Made by a program: the position numbers and the translations under genes. This document shows, in pieces, positions 1 to 6,264 of a DNA stretch of 6,743 bases; the stretch's first letter is position 1, and each line of letters opens with the position of its first letter. This DNA is from Candidatus Izemoplasma sp. (GTDB lineage: Bacteria > Bacillota_I > Bacilli_A > Izemoplasmatales > Izemoplasmataceae), in the NCBI GenBank assembly GCA_007132145.1, contig SLPE01000034.1:1-6743 (forward strand), in the 5' to 3' direction. Under the pieces are notes generated by a model that was given only the letters and a program-made list of their open reading frames with translations, had not been told where the DNA came from and searched no databases.

Positions 1-503
1 AATTTGAAGTCGCCGGTATGGACGATGCTTCCGTGTGGTGCACGGACGACGATGCCGAAAGAATCGGGCGTCGAATGGTTCGTCCGGAAAAAGCCGATGC
101 TCAAGTGGTTGAAACGGATGATGTCGTTTTCGAAATATTCGAGCAAGTTGAAACGGACGTCGCGGTGTTCTTGCATCTTGTTCTTGATCAGTCCGATCGC
201 GAGCCCGTTCGCATAGATTTTCGGGATGTCGACTTGACGTAGGAGCCAAGGGATGCCGCCGATGTGGTCCTCATGCCCGTGTGTGATGAACAGCCCCTTG
301 ATTTTGTCGGCGTTTTCCACGAGATAGGTGTAGTCGGGGATGACGTAATCGATGCCGAGCAAGTGTTCATCCGGAAACATGACGCCGGCATCGATGATGA
401 CAATCTCGTCACGGTATTGAACGCAATACATGTTCTTTCCGACTTCACCGAGCCCGCCCAAAGCAAAGACGCCGACTTCGTCGTCGCGTAGTTTCATAGA
501 CAT
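1..503 (-). CDS. rnjA: Ribonuclease J, N-terminal part (runs off left edge)
   Basis: RNase J is a metallo-beta-lactamase/beta-CASP ribonuclease with 5'-to-3' exonuclease and endonuclease activity, central to mRNA decay and rRNA maturation in Bacillota. The 167 visible residues cover the first half of the beta-lactamase fold. They include [12 protein letters not shown] at 13-24, the metal-binding HGHEDH at 75-80 (within [12 protein letters not shown]), H143 in [11 protein letters not shown], and HTGDFK at 162-167, where the window ends. From memory it is very close to Bacillus RnjA through this stretch, for example [13 protein letters not shown]. The beta-CASP and C-terminal domains lie outside the window. 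Two ATGs are possible, at 503 and 497. I prefer the first because the purine-rich AGGAGAGG site sits 6-9 bases before it. It is divergent from priA with its own promoter. RnjA and RnjB paralogues cannot be told apart for certain here. Confidence 0.95.
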   Translation of the reverse strand, partial: MSMKLRDDEVGVFALGGLGEVGKNMYCVQYRDEIVIIDAGVMFPDEHLLGIDYVIPDYTYLVENADKIKGLFITHGHEDHIGGIPWLLRQVDIPKIYANGLAIGLIKNKMQEHRDVRFNLLEYFENDIIRFNHLSIGFFRTNHSTPDSFGIVVRAPHGSIVHTGDFK

Positions 504-519
504 TCGTATCCTCTCCTCT

Positions 520-534
520 TCGCGCAAAGCGCGA
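520..534 (-). promoter_or_regulatory. GC-rich hairpin in the rnjA 5' leader
   Basis: TCGCGC at 520-525 and GCGCGA at 529-534 form a perfect 6-bp stem with a 3-base loop. In the predicted rnjA mRNA it begins roughly 9 bases from the 5' end and directly abuts the ribosome-binding site. Such a hairpin could slow 5' exonuclease attack or modulate ribosome access. The inverted repeat is seen directly; the role is inferred. Confidence 0.45.
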
Positions 535-549
535 GTGGGTATCACGGTT

Positions 550-578
550 ATTATATCTCATTTACGGGAAGATACCAA
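550..578 (-). promoter_or_regulatory. Sigma-A-type promoter of rnjA
   Basis: Read on the minus strand, a perfect TATAAT (plus positions 550-555) is preceded by TTGGTA (573-578, 4 of 6 matches to TTGACA) with an ideal 17-base spacer. The predicted start is near 543, giving a leader of about 40 bases before the rnjA start codon. It points away from the priA promoter and overlaps it. Confidence 0.65.
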
Positions 579-585
579 TGTTATG

Positions 586-594
586 TGTTATAAT
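586..594 (+). promoter_or_regulatory. Extended -10 promoter of priA-fmt
   Basis: A TG at 586-587, one base, then a perfect TATAAT at 589-594 forms an extended -10 element. No good -35 is visible at 16-18 bases spacing, which is common for extended -10 promoters. The predicted start is near 601, about 43 bases before the priA ATG. This rules out in-frame ATGs upstream of 601 as priA starts. Confidence 0.55.
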
Positions 595-643
595 TTTTTT
601 AGAAGTGGTTCCATCAATCCCCTCGAATCCACGGAGGAAGTCC

Positions 644-2989
644 ATGCGCATCGCAAGCGTCGTCGTCGACATCCGTCATCGCGCGGTTTCCAAAGCGTTC
701 GACTACATCGTTCCGGAAACGATGGAGCCTTTCTTGCGTACCGGTCATCGCGTCGAAATCCCTTTCGGGCCCCGTATGTTAAGCGGCATCGTCGTCGCCT
801 TCAAAGACGCATCCGATGTGAAAGAACTCAAGGCCATCCGGGCTTTGCTTGATGCCGAAGCGGTGTTCGACGAAGAAGCGTTGGCGCTTTCGGAAAGACT
901 CGCGACCGATCATGCGGCACCCCGGAGCGAGTACTTGAGTGCGATGTTGCCCCCGGGCATGCGCATGAAATACGAAAAACGACTGGAAATCAACGACCGT
1001 TCACGTCTTGACGAGGCATTGGCGGCCCGTTTCGGCAAAGCCGACAACATCCCTTTCGACGCTAGTGTCTCAGAGCATCTCAAAGCGGTTTTCGAAGGCC
1101 TCGAAAGCGGCGCCTTGACATCGACGACACGCATTCGCAGAAGAGCGACGACGCTCACAGAGGAATACGTCGTCTACGTCCAAAATGCGACAACGCGTCT
1201 CGGACCCAAGCAACAAGCGGTCATGGACCTTTTGAAAACGACCTCGCCGCTTGAAAAGAAGACGCTCCTTGAAAAAGCGTCCGCGTCATCGGCGACGCTC
1301 AACTCCTTGCGAAAACACGGTTGCTTGGACGTGATGTCGCGAGAAAAGAGCCGTGAACTGACGCATATCCGCGCCGTCGAAGACAAACGCGTCACGTTGA
1401 ACGACGCACAGAAGGCCGTCATCGAGCGCCTTGAGGCGAGAGGTGGCCGTCATGATACGTTCTTGCTCCATGGCGTCGCGGCCAGCGGCAAGACCGAAGT
1501 GTACATCGAACTCGCCGAACGCATGAGGGAAGCGTCGCGCGGCTTCATCCTGCTCGTTTCCGAAATCAGTCTCACACCGCTCTTGACAGCGCGTTTCAAA
1601 GCCCGTTTCGGTAACGATGTCGCCGTCTACCATAGTCGTTTGAGTCTAGGCGAACAATACGACGAATGGCGACGGATGAAGCGCGGCGAAGCACGCATCG
1701 TCGTCGGCGCACGTAGCGCCGTGTTTGCCCCCGTTGCCGATCTCGGCATGATTGTCATCGACGAAGAACACAGCGATACCTACATCCAAGACGACCATCC
1801 CCGCTACCATGCACGCGAAGTCGCCTTGTGGCGTACGAAAAGGCACGATGTTCCGCTCGTCCTGGGCTCGGCGACGCCGAGTGTGGAAAGCTATTATCAC
1901 GCCTTGAACGGACGCTATGTCCTCCTTGAAATGAAAGAACGCGCCATGTGTAGCGCACCACCGAACGTCGAAGCCGTCGACATGAAGCAAGAGTTCCTTG
2001 CGGGAAACACCTCGATGTTCTCAGCGCGTCTCATCGAACACCTGTCGGCCTGTCTGCAACGGCGCGAACAGGCTTTGCTGCTGATGAACCGACGGGGGAC
2101 CGCGAACTTCGTCATGTGTCGGAGATGCTCGCATACGATCGTTTGTGAAACATGCGAACTTCCCTATACCTATCATCGCTTCGACCATACGCTCAAATGC
2201 CATCATTGCGGAAAATACGAAGCGATGCCGTCCGCGTGTCCAAAATGCGGTTCTGCACACATTCGCTACATGGGCATCGGTAGCGAACGTGTGGAACGCG
2301 AATTGAAAAAGCGTTTCCCCGATGCGAAGGTCATGCGTATGGACCGGGATACGACAAGTGCGAAGGGTGCGCACGAATCATTGCTTTCCGACTTCGAACG
2401 GGACGGCGATGTCTTGATCGGCACCCAGATGATCGCCAAGGGTCTCGATTTCGACCGCGTCACGCTCGTCGGCGTCCTGAGCGCGGACATGGGCCTTCAC
2501 GTACCGAGCCATTTCGCCGCCGAAGACACGTTTTCCCTGCTAGCGCAAATGGCGGGCAGGAGCGGAAGAAGAGCACGGCAAGGCGAAGTCGTCATCCAAG
2601 CCTACGATGTCGAGCACCCGGTCATCCTCGACGCCATCGAAGGGGACTACAGGAAGTTTTACGACCGGGAGATCGATTACCGCGAACGGGCGTCTCAGCC
2701 GCCCTTCAAACAGTTGATGCGAGTCAGCGTCCTGCATGTCAAACCGCATGTTTCATTCAGGACGGCCGCACAGCTTGCCGGGCGTTTAAGAAACGAAGGA
2801 CTCGAAGGGATGCGTATCATCGGTCCTTTGAGACCCCGTATCGCCAAACGCGGTAAGCGGCACGTCAACGACATCTTGATCAAACATGACGCCGATGCCG
2901 ACCCGATGCCGGTGATGCGTGCGTTCATCGAGAAAGAAACGGATCACGACACGGTGTTCGATGTCGACCGTCACCCGAGAAACCTATGA
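644..2989 (+). CDS. priA: Primosomal replication restart helicase PriA
   Basis: PriA is the 3'-to-5' DEXH helicase that recognises stalled forks and reloads the replicative helicase. The protein is 781 residues, a normal length. It opens with the DNA-binding domain (FDYIVPE near 20). Walker A is GVAASGKT at 277-284, Walker B is DEEH at 373-376, followed by LGSATPS. Four cysteine pairs (C492/C495, C501/C504, C519/C522, C532/C535) form the two zinc sites inserted in the helicase core. GTQMIAKGLDF and the AGRSGR arginine motif follow. GGAGG at 633-637, 6 bases before ATG 644, fixes the start; an in-frame ATG at 578 lies upstream of the promoter. Several normally strict motif positions differ: GVAASGKT instead of GVTGSGKT, VSEISLTPL instead of VPEISLTPQ, GRSGR instead of GRAGR. 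All catalytic residues are kept, so it should be active. It is the first gene of a unit with fmt. Confidence 0.97.
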   Translation: MRIASVVVDIRHRAVSKAFDYIVPETMEPFLRTGHRVEIPFGPRMLSGIVVAFKDASDVKELKAIRALLDAEAVFDEEALALSERLATDHAAPRSEYLSAMLPPGMRMKYEKRLEINDRSRLDEALAARFGKADNIPFDASVSEHLKAVFEGLESGALTSTTRIRRRATTLTEEYVVYVQNATTRLGPKQQAVMDLLKTTSPLEKKTLLEKASASSATLNSLRKHGCLDVMSREKSRELTHIRAVEDKRVTLNDAQKAVIERLEARGGRHDTFLLHGVAASGKTEVYIELAERMREASRGFILLVSEISLTPLLTARFKARFGNDVAVYHSRLSLGEQYDEWRRMKRGEARIVVGARSAVFAPVADLGMIVIDEEHSDTYIQDDHPRYHAREVALWRTKRHDVPLVLGSATPSVESYYHALNGRYVLLEMKERAMCSAPPNVEAVDMKQEFLAGNTSMFSARLIEHLSACLQRREQALLLMNRRGTANFVMCRRCSHTIVCETCELPYTYHRFDHTLKCHHCGKYEAMPSACPKCGSAHIRYMGIGSERVERELKKRFPDAKVMRMDRDTTSAKGAHESLLSDFERDGDVLIGTQMIAKGLDFDRVTLVGVLSADMGLHVPSHFAAEDTFSLLAQMAGRSGRRARQGEVVIQAYDVEHPVILDAIEGDYRKFYDREIDYRERASQPPFKQLMRVSVLHVKPHVSFRTAAQLAGRLRNEGLEGMRIIGPLRPRIAKRGKRHVNDILIKHDADADPMPVMRAFIEKETDHDTVFDVDRHPRNL

Positions 2990-2998
2990 GAAAAAGGA

Positions 2999-3008
2999 AG
3001 TGTGCACA
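2999..3008 (+). repeat. AGTGTGCACA copy 1, between ribosome site and start of fmt
   Basis: The ten bases AGTGTGCACA, containing the perfect 8-base palindrome TGTGCACA (3001-3008), lie between the AAGGAAG ribosome site and the fmt ATG. The identical ten bases occur in the same relative place before pgpA. Repeats of this length are expected by chance in a window this size; the matching placement is what stands out. Confidence 0.35.
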
Positions 3009-3009
3009 C

Positions 3010-3927
3010 ATGAGAATCGTTTTCATGGGAACCCCCGAATTCAGCGTTCCGATACTCGAGACGCTCGCACAACACACCGACGTTGTACTCGTTGTGTCGC
3101 AGCCGGCTGGAGGCGCGGCGAAGCCATCCCCCGTTTTTCGTGCAGCCTCCCGGTTGAAACTCGAATGCCTTCGCCCGCAACGCGTACGGGACGTACAAGA
3201 GCGCATCGCCGCTGTGGAGCCCGATTTCATCATCACCGCGGCCTACGGTCAGATTCTGCCCCGCACCATCCTCGATGTTCCCAAGATCGCTCCGCTCAAC
3301 GTCCATGCGAGTCTCTTGCCGAAACTGCGCGGAGGAGCACCCGTGCAACGCGCCATCGAGCGTCGACATGAACAAAGCGGCATCAGTATCATCGAGATGG
3401 TCGAGAAAATGGACGCGGGCGGCATCTATGCGCAACGCGCCATCGACATCGAGGCCGATGAAACGTCGACTTCGCTCTTTGAGAAACTGGCGTTGCTAGG
3501 TCGGGATCTCTTGTTGGATACTTTGCCGTCCATCGCCTCCGGAACCCTTTCTCCGGTTTCACAAAACGATGATGAAGCGACGTTCGCTTACAACGTGAAA
3601 CCCCATGAAGAACATCTCGATTTCAATCGGGCTGCAGACGATGTCGAAGCGAAGATCCGAGCGCTCAACGACGTGCCCGGGCCTTATGTGCTACTCCCAG
3701 ACCGGACCCGTTTGAAAATACGTTTGGCCTCGCGCTCAGACAAAGATGAAACCGAAGTGCCCGGGACGTTCCTCGCAGCGGACAGACGGGGCATGCATAT
3801 ACAATGTGCAGATGGCACCGTCTTGTTCACTGCAGTGCAACCCGAAGGGAAGAAGACGATGAGCGCTACCGCGTTCATGAACGGGCGGGGCCGACATCTC
3901 CTGAAACCTGGCGTCGTTTTGACTTGA
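3010..3927 (+). CDS. fmt: Methionyl-tRNA formyltransferase
   Basis: Fmt transfers the formyl group of 10-formyl-tetrahydrofolate to Met-tRNA(fMet) so it can initiate translation. The 305-residue protein has the N-terminal MRIVFMGTPEFSVP, the catalytic triad N97, H99 (in NVHASLLPKLRGGAP) and D135 (in MDAGG), and a C-terminal tRNA-binding domain ending in VQPEGKKTMSA and a LLKPG tail. The usual QPDRPAGRGKK-like insertion loop, used to read the tRNA acceptor end, is about five residues shorter here and has only one basic residue (QPAGGAAKPSPV, 31-42). I chose ATG 3010 because AAGGAAG lies 9 bases upstream and the protein then begins as the family does. An in-frame ATG at 2986 overlaps the priA stop as ATGA but lacks a suitable ribosome site. 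It is probably cotranscribed with priA. The def gene is absent. No terminator is seen after it. Confidence 0.96.
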   Translation: MRIVFMGTPEFSVPILETLAQHTDVVLVVSQPAGGAAKPSPVFRAASRLKLECLRPQRVRDVQERIAAVEPDFIITAAYGQILPRTILDVPKIAPLNVHASLLPKLRGGAPVQRAIERRHEQSGISIIEMVEKMDAGGIYAQRAIDIEADETSTSLFEKLALLGRDLLLDTLPSIASGTLSPVSQNDDEATFAYNVKPHEEHLDFNRAADDVEAKIRALNDVPGPYVLLPDRTRLKIRLASRSDKDETEVPGTFLAADRRGMHIQCADGTVLFTAVQPEGKKTMSATAFMNGRGRHLLKPGVVLT

Positions 3928-3935
3928 AACGTCTT

Positions 3936-3941
3936 AGGAGG
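3936..3941 (+). promoter_or_regulatory. Orphan perfect Shine-Dalgarno AGGAGG after fmt
   Basis: A perfect AGGAGG lies 8 bases past the fmt stop codon. No ATG or GTG follows at a workable distance: the next ATG (3961) is 19 bases on and opens only ATG GTA TAA. The motif sits directly in front of the -35 of the pgpA promoter. It may be chance, or the remnant of a gene lost from the operon. Confidence 0.3.
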
Positions 3942-3942
3942 T

Positions 3943-3970
3943 TTGATTATCACGGAATTGATGGTATAAT
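3943..3970 (+). promoter_or_regulatory. Promoter of pgpA and the membrane HD-like gene
   Basis: TTGATT (3943-3948, matching the TTGA of TTGACA) is followed after 16 bases by a perfect TATAAT (3965-3970). A TG at 3962-3963 makes it an extended -10. The predicted start is near 3977, 25 bases before the pgpA ATG. Because no terminator separates fmt from pgpA, read-through from priA-fmt may add to it. Confidence 0.65.
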
Positions 3971-3992
3971 ATCACATTGATTCATAGAGAGG

Positions 3993-4002
3993 AGTGTGCA
4001 CA
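3993..4002 (+). repeat. AGTGTGCACA copy 2, between ribosome site and start of pgpA
   Basis: This is the second copy of the ten-base sequence found before fmt. Here its last base is the A of the pgpA start codon, and its AG belongs to the GAGAGGAG ribosome site. The palindrome TGTGCACA occupies 3995-4002. Confidence 0.35.
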
Positions 4003-4565
4003 TGAAACGACGTGCCCTGTTCAACCGACCCGAAATGCTCGACATGAACATCAAGACCTTGAAAGAACGCGGTGTCAGCGTCGAAGACATCGCCGAAATC
4101 GCACACATGCAACAATCGAAATGGAGCGATACCATCTCGATGCGCGATTGCGTCGATTCCGTCGAGAAGATCCTTTCCCTCAGAGATACGTTTCATCTTT
4201 TACAACTCGGCGCGGAAATCGACAGACTCACCGAGGAGAACTTGATCCGCGAACCACTTCGTGAGATTCTCCATTCCGATTTGGGGATGTTCGGCATCGA
4301 CGAACTCTTCGGTCTTGAAATCGCAGGTCTTTACGGGACGATCGGAAAAACGAATTTCGGCGACATCGACGTCAACAAACCCTTGCTCGTTGCGAAACTG
4401 AACGAAGAGGGCAAGCAGGACAAAGACAGATGTCATACGTTCCTCGACGACATCGTCGGCGCCATCGCCGCCGCCGCGAGCACGAGGGTCGCTCAGATCA
4501 TCAACGAACGAGAAGCGCAGAAAGACCCCAAATACAAGGAAATACGTCTAGACATAGACTTGTAG
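4002..4565 (+). CDS. pgpA: YutG-type phosphatidylglycerophosphatase A family protein
   Basis: PgpA enzymes dephosphorylate phosphatidylglycerol phosphate, the last step to phosphatidylglycerol. The 187-residue protein matches the soluble Bacillus YutG branch. It has an N-terminal helical part with RGVSVEDIAEIAH (23-35), then GIDELFGL (98-105), YGTIGKTNFGDID (111-123), and HTFLDDIVGAIAAAAS (145-160) carrying the conserved acidic pair. No membrane segments are visible, unlike the E. coli enzyme. AGGAG ends 7 bases before ATG 4002; an in-frame GTG at 3996 is only 1 base from that site and is unlikely. The charged tail after residue 168 is typical low-conservation sequence. It is followed after 16 bases by the membrane HD-like gene, in what looks like a two-gene operon. 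Family assignment is firm; the enzymatic role is inferred from the family name. Confidence 0.85.
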   Translation: MKRRALFNRPEMLDMNIKTLKERGVSVEDIAEIAHMQQSKWSDTISMRDCVDSVEKILSLRDTFHLLQLGAEIDRLTEENLIREPLREILHSDLGMFGIDELFGLEIAGLYGTIGKTNFGDIDVNKPLLVAKLNEEGKQDKDRCHTFLDDIVGAIAAAASTRVAQIINEREAQKDPKYKEIRLDIDL

Positions 4566-4581
4566 GAAGAGACCCGAAGAG

Positions 4582-6129
4582 ATGGCCAAGCGCGACAAGA
4601 AACTCGACGAGTTCTTCCGAAAGGCCGACAAGGACCCCGAAGAACTGACGGACTACTTCGAAAAAGCCGGCAAGCACGTCGACCCGAACAAACCGACCCG
4701 ACTCGACAAAATCGCCTTGTTCTTCAAGAACACCTTGGAGAAGATCAAGGTGTTTTCGCAAAGGGACCCCGACCGTAAAGAGTCGAAGCTGAGGAACCGT
4801 TTTCGCGCGGCCTCTCAGAGAATTGCGAAACTCGCCACCGACCGTTTCAGCTTCGAAGCGGGTGTCGACGTTCTCGATGAAGTGAGTGTCCTCTATCGGC
4901 GGAACCGGGTCATCAAGAACATCATCTTCCTCACCAACTTGGTGTTCATCCTCTTCACTTGGATCGGCAACGAAGGGACGAACCTCATCGTCGTGTTCGG
5001 GTTCGCCATTTTGATGTTGGCCATCAACACGACATTGAAGCGTATCATCCGGGAAGAACCCCGTACGCTGTTGAAACAGCAAATGGCCATGTACATCGCC
5101 AGCGTCTACATCATCATCGCATCTTTCGCCGTCTACATCAAACTCCGCGTCGAGGCAAGGCCCGACGACATGGTCGATTTTTCGATTACACAAGCGGGGT
5201 ATGTCCTCATCTATTTCGCGTTGGTCGTCATCGCCCTCTACCAAGACGCTCGATTGTTGCGAATCCTCTTCAAATGGGTCCTCGTTCTGATGACGATCAT
5301 CCATGTCACGATCATGCATCCGCTCTATATGCAAGCATCATCGATTGAAACGCTCTACAACTATCTGATTCATGAAAGCCCCAACGTGACGATCGACATT
5401 GTCCTGCGGACCATCGTCTTGATCGTCTTCACCATCGCCTTGTACTCATCGGTCGCCATCGGCGAAATGATGAACAACAAACGTAAAGAGGAACTCGTCA
5501 AGCGCCGCGACCTCGAAAGCGACTTCAAGGCCGTCGTCGGTGACGTGTTCGACGTCATCGGCGTGTTCAACGCCAACAGCGCGAAAGAAGACAGCACGAG
5601 CGCGCATCGCGTCGGCGAAGTCGCGAGCCGTCTCGGCAATGTCTTGGGCCTCAGTCCCAATGTCTGTACGGAAATCTATGAATACTCGAAAATCCACATC
5701 GACAAACTGCAAGACCTCTCGATCATGGAGTACGAAGAAAAAGAGGTCTTGAACGAACGCGACTATCAAGTCATCCGGGAAAAGACGATTCTCGGCAGTG
5801 TCATCATCAAGCGCCTGCAACTGAACCAAAAGAGCGAAGACATCGTTCGCGCCCATTTCGAGAAGAATGCCGACAAGGCGTTCACCGAGCGCATGAAGCG
5901 CATCCAGCGCAGCCAAGAAGGACAGATCATCTTGTTGGCGGAAATGTATGACATTCTCCGGTCGGGTAGGAACTACAAGACCGAACTGACCCACAAACGC
6001 GCCGTCGAGCTTCTCGAGACGGAATACAAAGACTACTTCGAACCCTACATTCTCGACCGGTTCATCAAATACGGCAATGAATTCGAGGACTATTATCAAC
6101 GCTTCAAGATACGAACAATGAACGCCTGA
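4582..6129 (+). CDS. Six-helix membrane protein with degenerate HD-GYP-like cytoplasmic domain
   Basis: I do not recognise a named gene. The 515-residue protein starts with a highly charged, Lys/Asp-rich region (1-110) without a signal peptide. About six membrane helices follow, near 112-130, 133-150, 168-188, 204-221, 225-246 and 272-295, then a soluble domain (310-515). That domain follows the order of an HD-GYP phosphodiesterase: HRVGEVASRLGNVLGLS at 342-358, a stretch where HDIGK would be (IHIDKLQD, 371-378), AHFE at 424-427 where HHExxDGxGYP would be, and AEMYDILRSGRNYK at 453-466, matching VADVYDALTSxRPY. The HD doublet is HI, the GYP box is missing, and the late metal-binding Asp is Glu, so hydrolysis of c-di-GMP is doubtful. 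It may be a sensor or scaffold. The weak GGAAGAG site (4565-4571) overlaps the pgpA stop, which indicates coupling. A strong terminator follows. The HD-GYP relation is my alignment by eye. Confidence 0.7.
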   Translation: MAKRDKKLDEFFRKADKDPEELTDYFEKAGKHVDPNKPTRLDKIALFFKNTLEKIKVFSQRDPDRKESKLRNRFRAASQRIAKLATDRFSFEAGVDVLDEVSVLYRRNRVIKNIIFLTNLVFILFTWIGNEGTNLIVVFGFAILMLAINTTLKRIIREEPRTLLKQQMAMYIASVYIIIASFAVYIKLRVEARPDDMVDFSITQAGYVLIYFALVVIALYQDARLLRILFKWVLVLMTIIHVTIMHPLYMQASSIETLYNYLIHESPNVTIDIVLRTIVLIVFTIALYSSVAIGEMMNNKRKEELVKRRDLESDFKAVVGDVFDVIGVFNANSAKEDSTSAHRVGEVASRLGNVLGLSPNVCTEIYEYSKIHIDKLQDLSIMEYEEKEVLNERDYQVIREKTILGSVIIKRLQLNQKSEDIVRAHFEKNADKAFTERMKRIQRSQEGQIILLAEMYDILRSGRNYKTELTHKRAVELLETEYKDYFEPYILDRFIKYGNEFEDYYQRFKIRTMNA

Positions 6130-6144
6130 TTCGGTGAGTTACCC

Positions 6145-6170
6145 AAAGACATGTCCCTCATGTCTTTTTT
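6145..6170 (+). terminator. Rho-independent terminator after the pgpA operon
   Basis: AAAGACATG (6145-6153) and CATGTCTTT (6159-6167) form a perfect 9-bp stem with a 5-base loop. The T-run at 6165-6170 continues into a T-rich tail. It starts 16 bases after the membrane-protein stop codon and closes the unit before the glmS control region. Confidence 0.85.
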
Positions 6171-6200
6171 CTTGTTTTCAATCGTTTTTGGAAGAAGAAA

Positions 6201-6214
6201 TAAAAACGCTTTCA
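6201..6214 (+). promoter_or_regulatory. Candidate cre (CcpA) operator upstream of the glmS promoter
   Basis: TAAAAACGCTTTCA differs at one position (A for G at the second base) from TGAAAACGCTTTCA, a near-ideal cre site bound by CcpA in Bacillota. Its centre is about 58 bases before the predicted start, upstream of the -35. That is the kind of place where CcpA activates Bacillus ackA and pta rather than represses. Other LacI/GalR-family regulators bind similar CG-centred palindromes, so the regulator itself is inferred. Confidence 0.5.
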
Positions 6215-6231
6215 AAATATTCAGTTACCAC

Positions 6232-6259
6232 TTGAAATTTTGGCGAGGATGTGTATAAT
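6232..6259 (+). promoter_or_regulatory. Promoter of the glmS leader
   Basis: TTGAAA (6232-6237) and a perfect TATAAT (6254-6259) are separated by 16 bases, with AT-rich sequence upstream. The predicted start is near 6266, exactly where the first leader hairpin begins. This leaves a leader of about 200 bases before the glmS start codon. Confidence 0.8.
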
Positions 6260-6264
6260 TAAAA

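Noticed and set aside
540..547. TATCACGG shared with 3948-3955 near two promoters
   Set aside because: Eight-base matches are common by chance in this length, and the two copies sit at different positions relative to their promoters.
578..643. Upstream in-frame ATG that would add 22 residues to PriA
   Set aside because: It lies before the predicted transcription start, has no ribosome site, and the added residues do not resemble PriA. ATG 644 has GGAGG at 6 bases and the expected N-terminus.
2986..3009. ATGA overlap start for fmt at 2986
   Set aside because: The Shine-Dalgarno AAGGAAG lies downstream of it and serves ATG 3010, where the conserved MRIVFMGTPEF begins.
3996..4001. GTG start for pgpA two codons upstream
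   Set aside because: Only 1 base from the AGGAG site; ATG 4002 has the proper 7-base spacing.
4501..5334. 277-codon open frame on the minus strand, rich in Asp, Glu and His
   Set aside because: It lies fully opposite pgpA and the membrane-protein gene. The sense frames encode recognisable proteins, and the antisense opening is explained by the GC-rich third codon positions. No ribosome site or promoter was seen.
5446..6099. 217-codon open frame on the minus strand
   Set aside because: Antisense shadow of the HD-GYP-like domain; its composition mirrors the sense codons and it has no family resemblance.
6183..6208. Inverted repeat CGTTTTT/AAAAACG as a second terminator
   Set aside because: AT-rich 7-bp stem with a 12-base loop and no T-tract; its right half belongs to the cre-like site, so it is better read as part of the promoter region.
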